This document shows, one piece after another, positions 1-13,836 of a DNA stretch of 64,000 bases (its first letter is position 1; every line of letters starts with the position of its first letter). Position numbers and translations under genes: made by a program. The stretch covers positions 1 to 64,000 of the forward strand of contig CAJNAR010000144.1 of NCBI GenBank assembly GCA_905220665.1, read 5' to 3'. The notes beneath the pieces were generated by a model that saw only the letters and a list, made by a program, of their open reading frames with translations, did not search any database and had not been told where the DNA came from. This DNA is from Albugo candida. Its lineage: Eukaryota; Oomycota; Peronosporomycetes; Albuginales; Albuginaceae.

Positions 1-3000
1 AAGTAATGAATTTGTTAAATGTGATTTATGAAATATGATTGTTTATGGGAAATAAGGCTCGTAAAGTTTTCTACTAGGTTGAAAAAGATTCACAACTTAC
101 TACTCGTTCCATTAACTCATTACGCTCGTTTGTGTGTGGTCTTGTAGGAAGGACGTTGCCCGCACGCAGTGTTTATGGAACCTTTGTGATTGTCTCATTA
201 CAACTGTATTCTAGGGTGACTGGATACATATATGTATTCCACTGACATAAAAGAATAATACGTTTATTACAGCGCATATTTCTCACTGCATAATATAACA
301 TAGAACACACAACGTCTTGAACTCGCCGAACGTTTTTTTCCAAATCATGAGGATTTCGACCTTCGATCCAGTTTGACGATTGGCACCTTCACAGCATTGA
401 TTGATCAAAAATTCTTGCCATCAAAAATTTGATTAGTGATGTTCCCGAGGGAACAAAAAACTCTACTATGGACTTTTCAATGATGCTCGACGAGGACGAT
501 CTTGTGGACACATGGATCTTGTACTTGAGAAAATAGAGAGAAATTGCACCAAGCTTATCAAATCTTGAGAGTTTACTCAAATAGTGAATTTGTTAAATGT
601 GATTTATGAAATATGATTGTTTATGGGAAATAAGGCTCGTAAAGTTTTCTTACTAGGTTGAAAAAGATTCACAATTTACTACTCGTTCCATTACTTCATC
701 ACGCTCGTTTGTGTGTGGTCTTGTAGGAAGGACGTTGCCCGCACGCAGTGTTTATGGAACCTTTGTGATTGTCTCATTACAACTGTATTCTAGGGTGACT
801 GGATATATATATATATATTCCACTGACATAAAACAATATTACGTTTATTACAGCGCATATTTCTCACTGCATAATATAACATAGAACACACAACGTCTTG
901 AACTCGCCGAATGTTTTTTTCTAAATCATGAGGATTTCGACCTTCGATCCAGTCTTGACGATTGGCACCTTCACAGCATTGATTGATCGAAAATTCTTGC
1001 TATCCAAAATTTGATTAGTGATGTTCCCGAGGAAACAAAAAACTCTACTATGGACTTTTCAATGATGCTCGACGAGGACGATCTTGTGGACACATTGATC
1101 TTGTACTTGAGAAAGTAGAGAGAAATTACACCAAGCTTATCAAATCTCGAGAGTTTACAGAAGTAATGAATTTGTTACATGTGATTTATGAAATATGATT
1201 GTTTATGGGAAATAAGGCTCGTAAAGTTTTCTTACTAGGTTGAAAAAGATTCACAACTTACTACTCGTTCCATTAATTCATTACGCTCGTTTGTGTGTGG
1301 TCTTGTAGGAAGGACGTTGCCCGCGCACAGCGTTCATGGACCCTCTGAGATTGTCTCACTGCAGTTGTATTCTAGGGTGACTGGATACATATCTGTATTC
1401 GACCGACAGAATAGAAATGTTACGAAGATTACATTGAATCTTTCTTACTGCATAATATAACATAGAACACACAACGTCTTGAACTCGCCGAACGTTTTTT
1501 TCTAAACCATGAGGTTTTCGACCTTCGATCCAGTTTGACGATTGGCACCTTCACAGCATTGATTGATCAAAAATTCTTGCTATCTAAAATTTGATTGGTG
1601 ATGTTCCCGAGGAAACAAAAAACTCTACTATGGACTTTTCAATGATGCTCGACGAGGACGATCTTGTGGACACATTGATCTTGTACTTGAGAAAATAGAG
1701 AGAAATTAAACCAAGCTTATCAAATCTCGAGAGTTTACAGAAGTAGTGAATTTGTTAAATGTGATTTATGCAATATGATTGTTTATGAGAAATAAGGCTC
1801 GTAAAGTTTTCTACTAGGTTGAAAAAGATTCACAACTTACTACTCGTTCCATTAATTCATTACGCTCGTTTGTGTGTGGTCTTGTAGAAAGGACATTGCC
1901 CGCACGCAGTGTTTTTGGAACCTTTGAAATTGTCTCATTACAGTTGTATTCTAGGGTGACTGGATACATATCTGTATTCGACCGACAGAATAGAAATGTT
2001 ACGAAGATTACATGAAATCTTTCTTACTGCATAATATAACATAGAACACACAACGTCTTGAACTCGCCGAACGTTTTTTTCTAAATCATGAGGATTTCGA
2101 CCTTCGATCCAGTTTGACGATTGGCACCTTCACAGCATTGATTGATCAAAATTCTTGCTATCAAAAATTTGATTAGTGATGTTCCCGAGGAAACAAAAAA
2201 CTCTACTATGGACTTTTCAATGATGCTCGACGAGGACGGTCTTGTGGACACATTGATCTTGTACTTGAGAAAATAGAGAGAAATTACACCAAGCTTATCA
2301 AATCTCGAGAGTTTACAGAAGTAATGAATTTGTTAAATGTGATTTATGAAATATGATTGTTTATGGGAAATAAGGCTCGTAAAGTTTTCTACTAGGTTGA
2401 AAAAGATTCACAACTTACTACTCGTTCCATTAATTCATTACGCTCGTTTGTGTGTGGTCTTGTAGGAAGGACGTTGCCCGCACGCAGTGTTTATGGAACC
2501 TTTGTGATTGTCTCATTACAACTGTATTCTAGGGTGACTGGATACATATATGTATTCCACTGACATCAAAAATATTACGTTTATTACAGCGCATATTTCT
2601 CACTGCATAATATAACATAGAACACACAACGTCTTGAACTCGCCGAACGTTTTTTTCTAAATCATGAGGATTTCGACCTTCGATCCAGTCTTGACGATTG
2701 GCACCTTCACAGCATTGATTGATCAAAAATTCTTGCTATCAAAAATTTGATTAGTGATGTTCCCGAGGAAACAAAAAACTCTACTATGGACTTTTCAATG
2801 ATGCTCGACGAGGACGATCTTGTGGACACATTGATCTTGTACTTGAGAAAATAGAGAGAAATTACACCAAGCTTATCAAATCTCGAGAGTTTACAGAAGT
2901 AATGAATTTGTTAAATGTGATTTATGAAATATGATTGTTTATGGGAAATAAGGCTCGTAAAGTTTTCTACTAGGTTGAAAAAGATTCACAACTTACTACT

Positions 3001-6000
3001 CGTTCCATTAATTCATTACGCTCGTTTGTGTGTGGTCTTGTAGAAAGGACATTGCCCGCACGCAGTGTTTTTGGAACCTTTGAAATTGTCTCATTACAGT
3101 TGTATTCTAGGGTGACTGGATACATATCTGTATTCGACCGACAGAATAGAAATGTTACGAAGATTACATGAAATCTTTCTTACTGCATAATATAACATAG
3201 AACACACAACGTCTTGAACTCGCCGAACGTTTTTTTCTAAATCATGAGGATTTCGACCTTCGATCCAGTCTTGACGATTGGCACCTTCACAGCATTGATT
3301 GATCAAAAATTCTTGCTATCAAAAATTTGATTAGTGATGTTCCCGAGGAAACAAAAAACTCTACTATGGACTTTTCAATGATGCTCGACGAGGACGGTCT
3401 TGTGGACACATTGATCTTGTACTTGAGAAAATAGAGAGAAATTACACCAAGCTTATCAAATCTCGAGAGTTTACAGAAGTAATGAATTTGTTAAATGTGA
3501 TTTATGAAATATGATTGTTTATGGGAAATAAGGCTCGTAAAGTTTTCTACTAGGTTGAAAAAGATTCACAACTTACTACTCGTTCCATTAATTCATTACG
3601 CTCGTTTGTGTGTGGTCTTGTAGGAAGGACGTTGCCCGCACGCAGTGTTTATGGAACCTTTGTGATTGTCTCATTACAACTGTATTCTAGGGTGACTGGA
3701 TACATATATGTATTCCACTGACATCAAAAATATTACGTTTATTACAGCGCATATTTCTCACTGCATAATATAACATAGAACACACAACGTCTTGAACTCG
3801 CCGAACGTTTTTTTCTAAATCATGAGGATTTCGACCTTCGATCCAGTCTTGACGATTGGCACCTTCACAGCATTGATTGATCAAAAATTCTTGCTATCAA
3901 AAATTTGATTAGTGATGTTCCCGAGGAAACAAAAAACTCTACTATGGACTTTTCAATGATGCTCGACGAGGACGGTCTTGTGGACACATTGATCTTGTAC
4001 TTGAGAAAATAGAGAGAAATTACACCAAGCTTATCAAATCTCGAGAGTTTACAGAAGTAATGAATTTGTTAAATGTGATTTATGAAATATGATTGTTTAT
4101 GGGAAATAAGGCTCGTAAAGTTTTCTACTAGGTTGAAAAAGATTCACAACTTACTACTCGTTCCATTAATTCATTACGCTCGTTTGTGTGTGGTCTTGTA
4201 GAAAGGACATTGCCCGCACGCAGTGTTTTTGGAACCTTTGAAATTGTCTCATTACAGTTGTATTCTAGGGTGACTGGATACATATCTGTATTCGACCGAC
4301 AGAATAGAAATGTTACGAAGATTACATGAAATCTTTCTTACTGCATAATATAACATAGAACACACAACGTCTTGAACTCGCCGAACGTTTTTTTCTAAAT
4401 CATGAGGATTTCGACCTTCGATCCAGTCTTGACGATTGGCACCTTCACAGCATTGATTGATCAAAAATTCTTGCTATCAAAAATTTGATTAGTGATGTTC
4501 CCGAGGAAACAAAAAACTCTACTATGGACTTTTCAATGATGCTCGACGAGGACGATCTTGTGGACACATTGATCTTGTACTTGAGAAAATAGAGAGAAAT
4601 TACACCAAGCTTATCAAATCTCGAGAGTTTACAGAAGTAATGAATTTGTTAAATGTGATTTATGAAATATGATTGTTTATGGGAAATAAGGCTCGTAAAG
4701 TTTTCTACTAGGTTGAAAAAGATTCACAACTTACTACTCGTTCCATTAATTCATTACGCTCGTTTGTGTGTGGTCTTGTAGGAAGGACGTTGCCCGCACG
4801 CAGTGTTTATGGAACCTTTGTGATTGTCTCATTACAACTGTATTCTAGGGTGACTGGATACATATATGTATTCCACTGACATCAAAAATATTACGTTTAT
4901 TACAGCGCATATTTCTCACTGCATAATATAACATAGAACACACAACGTCTTGAACTCGCCGAACGTTTTTTTCTAAATCATGAGGATTTCGACCTTCGAT
5001 CCAGTTTGACGATTGGCACCTTCACAGCATTGATTGATCGAAAATTCTTGCTATCAAAAATTTGATTAGTGATGTTCCCGAGGAAACAAAAAACTCTACT
5101 ATGGACTTTTCAATGATGCTCGACGAGGACGATCTTGTGGACACATTGATCTTGTACTTGAGAAAATAGAGAGAAATTACACCAAGCTTATCAAATCTCG
5201 AGAGTTTACAGAAGTAGTGAATTTGTTAAATGTGATTTATGCAATCTGATTGTTTATGAGAAATAAGGCTCGTAAAGTTTTCTTACTAGGTTGAAAAAGA
5301 TTCACAACTTACTACTCGTTCCATTAATTCATTACGCTCGTTTGTGTGTGGTCTTGTAGAAAGGACGTTGCCCGCACGCAGTGTTTTTGGAACCTTTGAG
5401 ATTGTCTCATTACAGTTGTATTCTAGGGTGACTGGATACATATCTGTATTCGACCGACAGAATAGAAATGTTACGAAGATTACATGGAATCTTTCTTACT
5501 GCATAATATAACATAGAACACGCAACGTCTTGAACTCGCCGAACGTTTTTTTCTAAATCATGAGGATTTCGACCTTCGATCCAGTTTGACGATTGGCACC
5601 TTCACAGGATTGATTGATCGAAAATTCTTGCTATCAAAAATTTGATTAGTGATGTTCCCGAGGAAACAAAAAACTCTACTATGGACTTTTCAATGATGCT
5701 CGACGAGGACGATCTTGTGGACACATTGATCTTGTACTTGAGAAAATAGAGAGAAATTACACCAAGCTTATCAAATCTCGAGAGTTTACTCAAGTAGTGA
5801 ATTTGTTAAATGTGATTTATGAAATATGATTGTTTATGGGAAATAAGGCTCGTAAAGTTTTCTTACTAGGTTGAAAAAGATTCACAACTTACTACTCGTT
5901 CCATTAATTCATTACGCTCGTTTGTGTGTGGTCTTGTAGGAAGGACGTTGCCCGCACGCAGTGTTTATGGAACCTTTGTGATTGTCTCATTACAACTGTA

Positions 6001-8800
6001 TTCTAGGGTGACTGGATACATATATGTATTCCACTGCCAGAAAAGAAATATTACGTTTGTTAGAGCGCGTATTTCTCACTGCATAATATAACATAGAACA
6101 CACAACGTCTTGAACTCGCCGAACGTTTTTTTCTAAATCATGAAGATTTCGACCTTCGATCCAGTCTTGACGATTGGCACCTTCACAGCATTGATTGATC
6201 GAAAATTCTTGCTATCAAAAATTTGATTAGTGATGTTCCCGAGGCAACAAAAAACTCTACTATGGACTTTTCAATGATGCTCGACGAGGACGATCTTGTG
6301 GACACATTGATCTTGTACTTGAGAAAATAGAGAGAAATTGCACCAAGCTTATCAAATCTTGAGAGTGTACTCAAGTAGTGAATTTGTTAAATGTGATTTA
6401 TGAAATATGATTGTTTATGGGAAATAAGGCTCGTAAAGTTTTCTTACTAGGTTGAAAAAGATTCACAACTTACTACTCGTTCCATTAATTCATTACGCTC
6501 GTTTGTGTGTGGTCTTGTAGGAAGGACGTTGCCCGCACGCAGTGTTTATGGAACCTTTGTGATTGTCTCATTACAACTGTATTCTAGGGTGACTGGATAC
6601 ATATATGTATTCCACTGACATAAAAGAATAATACGTTTATTACAGCGCATATTCTCACTGCATAATATAACATAAAACACACAACGTCTTGAACTCGCCG
6701 AACGTTTTTTTCTAAATCATGAGGATTTCGACCTTCTATCCAGTCTTGACGATTGGCACCTTCACAGCATTGATTGATCAAAAATTCTTGCTATCTAAAA
6801 TTTGATTGGTGATGTTCCCGAGGAAACAAAAAACTCTAATATGGACTTTTCAATGATGCTCGACGAGGACGATCTTGTGGACACATTGATCTTGTACTTG
6901 AGAAAATAGAGAGAAATTACATCAAGCTTATCAAATCTTGAGAGTTTACTCAAATAGTGAATTTGTCAAATGTGATTTATGAAATATGATTGTTTATGGG
7001 AAATAAGGCTCGTAAAGTTTTCTTACCAGGTTGAAAAAGATTCACAATTTACTACTCGTTCCATTAATTCATCACGCTCGTTTGTGTGTGGTCTTGTAGG
7101 AAGGACGTTGCCCGCACGCAGTGTTTATGGAACCTTTGTGATTGTCTCATTACAACTGTATTCTAGGGTGACTGGATACATATATGTATTCCACTGACAT
7201 AAAAGAATATTACGTTTATTACAGCGCATATTTCTCACTGCATAATATAACATAGAACACACAACGTCTTGAACTCGCCGAACGTTTTTTTCTAAACCAT
7301 GAGGATTTCGACCTTCGATCCAGTTTGACGATTGGCACCTTCACAGCATTGATTGATCAAAAATTCTTGCTATCTAAAATTTGATTGGTGATGTTCCCGA
7401 GGAAACAAAAAACTCTACTATGGACTTTTCAATGATGCTCGACGAGGACGATCTTGTGGACACATTGATCTTGTACTTGAGAAAATAGAGAGAAATTACA
7501 TCAAGCTTATCAAATCTTGAGAGTTTACAGAAGTGGTGAATTTGTTAAATGTGATTTATGAAATATGATTGTTTATGGGAAATAAGGCTCGTAAAGTTTT
7601 CTTACTAGGTTGAAAAAGATTCACAACTTACTACTCGTTCCATTAATTCATTACGCTCGTTTGTGTGTGGTCTTGTAGGAAGGACGTTGCCCGCACGCAG
7701 TGTTTATGGAACCTTTGTGATTGTCTCATTACAACTGTATTCTAGGGTGACTGGATACATATATGTATTCCACTGACATAAAAGAATAATACGTTTATTA
7801 CAGCGCATATTCTCACTGCATAATATAACATAAAACACACAACGTCTTGAACTCGCCGAACGTTTTTTTCTAAATCATGAGGATTTCGACCTTCGATCCA
7901 GTTTGACGATTGGCACCTTCACAGGATTGATTGATCGAAAATTCTTGCTATCAAAAATTTGATTGGTGATGTTCCCGAGGAAACAAAAAACTCTACTATG
8001 GACTTTTCAATGATGCTCGACGAGGACGATCTTGTGGACACATTGATCTTGTACTTGAGAAAATAGAGAGAAATTACATCAAGCTTATCAAATCTTGAGA
8101 GTTTACAGAAGTGGTGAATTTGTTAAATGTGATTTATGAAATATGATTGTTTATGGGAAATAAGGCTCGTAAAGTTTTCTTACTAGGTTGAAAAAGATTC
8201 ACAACTTACTACTCGTTCCATTAATTCATTACGCTCGTTTGTGTGTGGTCTTGTAGGAAGGACGTTGCCCGCACGCAGTGTTTTTGGAACCTTTGAGATT
8301 GTCTCACTACAGTTGTATTCTAGGGTGACTGGATACATATATGTATTCCACTGAAAGAAAAGAAATATTACGTTTGTTACAGCGCGTTTTACTCACTGCA
8401 TAATATAACATAGAACACACAACGTCTTGAACTCGCCGAACGTTTTTTTCTACATCATGAGGATTTCGACCTTCGATCCAGTTTGACGATCGGCACCTTC
8501 ACAGCATTGATTGATCGAAAATTCTAGCTATCTAAAATTTGATTGGTGATGTTCCCGAGGAAACAAAAAACTCTACTATGGGCTTTTCAATGATGCTCGA
8601 CGAGGACGATCTTGTGGACACATTGATCTTGTACTAGAAAACAGAGAGAAATTACATCAAGCTTATCAAATCTTGAGAGTTTACAGAAGTAGTGAATTTG
8701 TTAAATGTGATTTATGAAATATGATTGTCTATGGGAAATAAGGCTCGTAAAAGATTTTTGACTAGATTGAAAAAGATTCACAACTTCTTACTCGTTCCAT
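1..8800. repeat. Tandem satellite array, ~579 bp unit, 15.2 copies
   Basis: The motif GAATTTGTTAAATGTG recurs at about 8, 586, 1168, 1748, 2326, 2904, 3484, 4062, 4642, 5219, 5799, 6380, 6959, 7538, 8116 and 8694, so the period is 577-582 bp. The last copy breaks off near 8,800 and the array continues past the left edge. Units fall into two classes by their middle part: class A has TGTATTCCACTGACAT, class B has TGTATTCGACCGACAGAATA. The short reading frames repeated in each unit (about 63-70 codons) are interrupted between frames and are not supported as genes. I cannot match the unit to a known satellite; an origin from part of a retroelement is possible but unproven. Confidence 0.97.
2326..5798. 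repeat. Higher-order A-B dimer repeat (1,158 bp) inside the satellite
   Basis: Class A units (2326, 3484, 4642) alternate with class B units (2904, 4062, 5219). The dimer 2326-3483 matches 3484-4641 almost base for base. The differences I noticed are single A/G changes in the GACGATCTTG/GACGGTCTTG motif. The third dimer is more divergent, with TTGAGATT in place of TTGAAATT in its B unit. Near-identity over more than 1 kb implies recent amplification of a dimer by unequal exchange, or a conversion event. Confidence 0.9.
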
Positions 8801-9051
8801 TATTTCAATACCGCCAAAGTGTTAGATCTAGAGTAAAATTGCAATAGAATGTGTGTCATGGACAAGTGTACTCATGTAGTTGACGTGAGTACTAATTTGA
8901 TGTTGTTTTCGTTGGTAAAATGGAAAGTGAATACATTAGGGTCCTTGGTTGCTGCTACTATTCCAAGCCCTAACATTTACGCATTATCTTATAAGCTCCG
9001 CTGTATGAATCTTGATTGGTCAATGATTTTTTGACGACGGCTTTGAAAATG

Positions 9052-10131
9052 TTATGTATACTCAGCGATTCCATGTTGCACCTGAGTTGTGACGATAGGG
9101 GTACTTAGTAATTTCAAAGGATTTTGTTCATTGCGACCAATTTCAATTTCGAAAGGTGAGATACCACTTGATGCACTAACGAGAGTGGCATGAGCATATT
9201 CAATTGTCCCTAAATATTCGGACCAATCACGTCCATAATACGAAATCATACAGCGTATAGCGTCTTCCAAAATCAATTTTTGACGTTCTGTTTGTCCGTC
9301 GGCTTGTGCTTGATATGAGGTTGTCATCTGCAGACGGATTCTTATCCACTTAGCAAGAGACGACCAAAACTTCGAAACAAACTTGGAATCTCGATCGCTG
9401 ATAATAATCGATGGTAGACCATGGTGACGAACGACATAATCGAAGAAATAACAAGCTGTCATATGGGCATCATTGTTGCGATTTTGGACGTCCGATATTT
9501 TGACCGTTTGGACAATTTGTTGACACATGTCATGATAGCATCAAATCCGTTGTATTTCGGTAAACCCGTGATGAAATTCATAGAGATGACTGACCAACAT
9601 TCTTCTGGCATAGGGATCGGAATGATTTTTCCATTCTTGCGAGCGTTGCTGAGTTTCCAGCGAGTGCATGTTTCACAACTCCGTACGTGATCTTGAACGT
9701 CTTGATTTAATGTGAGCCAATGTTACCATTGAGCGATGCGTAGAAATGTTCGTTGAGCACCAGGATGTGCGGCAATGTTGGCGTCAGGAAAGCATGCGAT
9801 GATAGAAGTTCGAAGATAATTATCTTTTGTGTTTGGTACACACACGCAACATCATTTGTGACTTAAAGTAAAGCTAATCTTCGCGTTTGACATATAGTGA
9901 GTCCAGATGTTTGAGTTGCTCTGCATAATCTGGACAAATACGATATCCATGGGCAAATTCATTGTAAACCGAATTTTTCTGACCAACTGAGCGACCTTCA
10001 ATTTCGACATTCTAGTGTCACATTATCAGCCACAAGCGAAGGCTCGGTAGCGCTTATAAACGCCCTGTACTTAATTTCCATGTATATCGCCATTAGTAAG
10101 CTTCAAATCACCAACATTAAAGTCGCTCATA
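9052..10131 (-). pseudogene. Ty3/gypsy integrase region (3' segment of the split gypsy element)
   Basis: Read on the minus strand this gives a linker, an HHCC-type zinc-binding module (HPGAQRT ... CETCTRWK, about 9,780-9,680) and the integrase catalytic core. The core includes ISMNFITGLP (first Asp replaced by Asn), IISDRDSKF and QADGQTERQ. Several stop codons and frameshifts interrupt it; the longest open piece is 9,052-9,528. It is the missing downstream part of the polyprotein whose RNase H ends at 18,429. The element was cut by a TA-targeted insertion: TA at 10,130-10,131 and TA at 18,427-18,428 flank the inserted block. It is not functional. The 3' LTR was not recognised in the 250 bp between here and the satellite. 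Confidence 0.85.
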
Positions 10132-12690
10132 CAGTGCAAGACATTTATAACCAGCACGTCAAATCGGTAGACAAGAATTCTCTCTCTTCACAGAAAAGAT
10201 TTAATGTTGAAAAAAGAATTCCATTGTACTAAAGAACATACGCTACGCTATAAGATATTGCAAGCCAATTCTTCGTAACTCTATTTTTGGTGGACTAGTA
10301 GGGCATTGAAATTCGGCCAATTTCGGCAATTTTCAATGGGACGAGCAATATTTGGCCACCCGAAAAACAATAACCTGTATTACTTAATATTATTGGTCTC
10401 GAACTCTTTTATCAAGTATGTATGACAAGGTATCAATTGAGAAACAGTCTCCGAAAGTATGGTCTCATTAATGTAGTATTAAGCCGTGAGGCAGTTCATG
10501 TCCATCAGGATTGAATTTAGTACGCGTAGGTGAGAACGGTACTTTTTGACGGCATATTCCGCAGCTTTACCACTTAAATCTTTGCGGTAAACATCCATAT
10601 ACCGCTGAGATTTTTGATAATAGTTCCTTATCTCGGTCAAACTGACCGATCCAATGCTTTTGGCACCTCGTCCTTTAGTCCACTCCATGAATAATTGCAG
10701 TGTTTCCGTGCGTACCGCTTGGCAGGGCCCCAAAAGTTCTCAATGAAGTTGAGTTCACAATGACATTTCGGATAAGAAATTATCATGTGGCCGACACGAA
10801 CAATAAGCTCTTCTAACATGCATTTCTGGCAAAGAAAGTCCGATTGATTTGCCATTATTTTTTTGGCACAGCAGTCCAGTTCGGTTGGAGGACATTTCAC
10901 GCGACAGTCAAGTGTAAGGCCTGCACGCCAAAGTCCTCGTTATTCAAGGACAAGTTTGATACCCTTTGCCTTGCCACGAAGCTTTTCAATTGCATGATCT
11001 TCTGGAAAACCAGTTCCTGGTAAATTCCATTTCCCCAAGTCGTTTGTCGCATCATATGTTGTTTGCCACCAGGGCCCAGGTTGATGCGGTTTGCACACAG
11101 CGCAGATGGGGATTGCTCGATCAAGTTCCTGGTTGTAGAGGTCTATTGGCTCCCACCATCCGCCGTGCTGAATTCTAGGGTGCATGATTACACATGCTTG
11201 TTCTGGCAGCGTCGGAAACTGCTCTTTTTTCTCTTGGTCCAAGGCGAGGCGTCCCGAAATTGGACAAAGGAAGTCACTGAAATGAATAGATCTCCCTTGG
11301 CCTTTCTTGCGCAATGGTTGTTCTCCATCAGGCATCCAAAGGCGCTTCAACTCATCATTGGCAGCAAACGTACTTTCATCATGGGTCACCAGAAGAATTG
11401 GTTGAATGTTCGCTGCTGGCCATATTACATCATCTTGTTTTTTTTCTCGAAATTATCATCTTTTGCAGGAAAAACAGGCATGCGAGCATCAAGTTTATCT
11501 AATCTGGCCAGAAACTTTTGACGATACTCAATAACATCTTCTCTTTCATGATCATCAATGCAAATCTCCTTCGCAACTTTGCGGTAGGTTATGTCCAAGG
11601 ACTGTAGCCAGCGCATCATCGTTCGTTCCGATATTTTGGGCAAGGAGTGTAGCCTAACTCGGGGAGAATTTCATTCGTTTGTTTTGTCAAGGTTGCAATT
11701 TCGACATTGAACTTATTTGAACGGAGGTATTGTTGCAGGATAATGATACAGTCCTCTTCCTGAAGAAAACTTGATCGCTTGGCGTGTTTCCCTTGCTTCG
11801 ACTGAGGCAAAGACCCGTCTTTCAAAAAAGTTCTGGCGCATTTCCGTATTGATCGAGAAAAGTAAACCCCTCTTCCTGCTGCATCTGAGATAAAGGAACT
11901 TGCGGCTTTCTTCGTTTTTCTTATTTGGAGTAGTCTAAAGTACCCGAGTAGCGCTGCTACACGCGCATGTGCTGCATTGTTCTTCCCGTTTGGCTTTCGA
12001 TTTTTTTTTCAGATTCTCAACTGCCAAACTGATATCAGCTTTGGTCCACTCAGTACCCTCGTCTTCATCGGATCCATCATCCAAGTCTGAATCATTTTCG
12101 TTATCCACATCCACTTCAGCACCAGCTTCTGTAAACATTGGTGTCAGTGTCCAGTATTCAGTCAACGACTTGGTGCCTCTCGCAGCATCCTTTATCACCG
12201 CCTTCTTGCGCCTTTGTGTGCGTGATGAATTTCCCAGATACCGCACTGGTCGGTTGCTCTCGTTGGTTAGCACTGGAACGGAAGCTCTCTCAATATTCCC
12301 AACAATCATGTCATCATCTTCCACTTCATTTTCGCTCCCCATCTGGTATTCATTTTTACTGCAGGCGCTGCTATTTTCAAATTCATGCAGGTCATGAACT
12401 TCAATTTTCTGCTTCTTGTTCTTTGCATCATGTATTGATGTCATGTACAAGTGTTTCCTTTTTTTTAGACGTGGCATGGTTACTTTGGGAAGCTATAAAT
12501 GCAAAAATAACGGAGGGCGTTATCAACTTCTGAAGTGATATGGCGATTGATTAACCTACCTACATACACTACTTTTGATTGGCTAAAAACACCGGTTATT
12601 TGCACGTTAGAAGTATAGGCTGCATGAAATTAAAATTTTGAAATTTGGCCGCAAATAGAGGGGGGGGTCGGTTATAAGTGTCTTGCACTA
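10132..12690 (-). mobile_element. DDE-1: TA-inserting IS630/Tc1/mariner-like transposon, complete ends
   Basis: The left end begins CAGTGCAAGACATTTATAAC directly after TA (10,130-10,131). The right end is TTATAAGTGTCTTGCACTA (12,672-12,690), followed by TA. Terminal inverted repeats are therefore about 20 bp with a few mismatches. The transposase relic runs from 12,477 down to 10,479. Just inside its 5' end the element carries the motif GCGGCCAAA(T/A), which all three copies in the window share. The total length of 2,559 bp is close to DDE-3 (2,652 bp). It is inserted in the gypsy element and abuts DDE-2 head to head. Confidence 0.88.
10479..12477 (-). pseudogene. DDE-1 transposase (DDE_3-like endonuclease), broken
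   Basis: The reading starts at MPRLKKRKH (12,477) with a charged, acidic, low-complexity N-terminus. It then passes through a helical region (MMRWLQSLDITYR, about 11,610) to the catalytic segments: THDESTFAAND (first Asp, about 11,385) and CELNFIENFWG (final Glu, about 10,760). At least four frame changes break it. The segment that carries the second Asp in DDE-3 (ADNATSH) is deleted here: the sequence jumps from AIPICAV to CANRINLG. The copy therefore cannot encode an active enzyme. The family is common in fungi and oomycetes as 'DDE superfamily endonuclease'. Assignment to the IS630/Tc1/mariner group rests on the TA target and the spacing of the acidic residues. Confidence 0.85.
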
Positions 12691-12711
12691 TATAGTGCAA
12701 GACACTTATAA
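12672..12711. repeat. Palindromic junction of two head-to-head terminal inverted repeats
   Basis: The centre is CTTGCACTATATAGTGCAAG, and the symmetry extends outward through TTATAAGTGT on one side and ACACTTATAAG on the other. It parses as the end of DDE-1 (…GCACTA), a shared TA (12,691-12,692) and the start of DDE-2 (TAGTGCAAG…). Outside the palindrome the two sequences differ (poly-G on the left, TATACCC on the right), so this is two element ends rather than one symmetric site. Confidence 0.9.
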
Positions 12712-13836
12712 GTATACCCTTTTTTCTGCGGCCAAATATAATAAATTATAGAATACATATTTATAGATTTTTTTATGGGGACTTCCGGTAGGGACCAAAA
12801 ACTCACCAGAAATAACCTTTATAGACATTTGTGGTGAGTTCATGAGATTATCATCGATGAAATAAATCTTAAAGTCCGGCAATGGCCCCAAATCAACCAT
12901 GCCACGTCTTAGAAAGCAAAGGAATCACCTACGTGCACCGTCGAAGGCAGTACGGATAAATAGGAGTCAAAAACTTGGAGTATATAAGGATTTTCATGAA
13001 CGAAATGCCGAAACAATTTGCCTGAACAGCAATGATTCATCCCATACAGCCAGTGAATTTGACCGTGAATACGAAATAGAAAATGGCGTCAAAGATGCTG
13101 ATATACTCATTAGCAATATAGAGAGAGCTGTTTTTCTAGTTCTGGCCAGCAGCAATCGCTAATGCGCTATGCTGGGAACTCGTTGCGTACACACAGATGC
13201 AAGAACGCGATGCTGAAGTAGGCTGAAGTAGGTTCAAAACCATTAAAGTAGTACTGGTAGCCGAAGGCAACTGTTGTGGACGTTGTTGGAGAGGACGAGA
13301 TTGATTCGGAAATCGAAGCGGATGATGAAGCTGACAGCAATGACATTGGCGATGTACATACCGGTTTGTGATCAGAAGTGGCTCTCGTCATGGTAATTGA
13401 GAAGCTCATCAAGCTGGAACAGAAGGAAAAAAAATGGAAAACCATGCGGCGCGTGCCTCTGCAATACTTGCATACTTTTCTTTGATAAAATGCGGAAGAA
13501 GAAGGATGTCCTCCATCTCCCTTATCGCAGATGTAGCTGGAAAGGGGGGATGTTAAGCAAAACTAATGCGTCCTTGGGTTTCCACCTTCCTAAAGAATGG
13601 TTTTCTGCCTGAAACGAGGCAACGAAAGCATGCCAAACGAAAAAGCTTCCTGCATGATGAAGATTGTATTCTGCCTTTGCAACAGTACCTAAGGTGGAAC
13701 GCGATGCTTCAACTATACATATGAACATACGAACACTAAGACCCTTCTGAGATTGGTCTATAATCATTCAACAACAACATCTGACAGAACAATGATGCGC
13801 TGGCTGAATGCCTCGAATATCAAGTACCGTGAGGTT

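Noticed and set aside
389..6781. Repeated 63-70 codon frames within the satellite units as small genes
   Set aside because: They recur because the units recur, change frame within a unit and have no recognisable family. The frames are not conserved across all units.
1..8800. Satellite as a CRISPR array or rDNA spacer
   Set aside because: The unit is 579 bp with no short repeat-spacer pattern, the host is a eukaryote, and no rRNA sequence is present.
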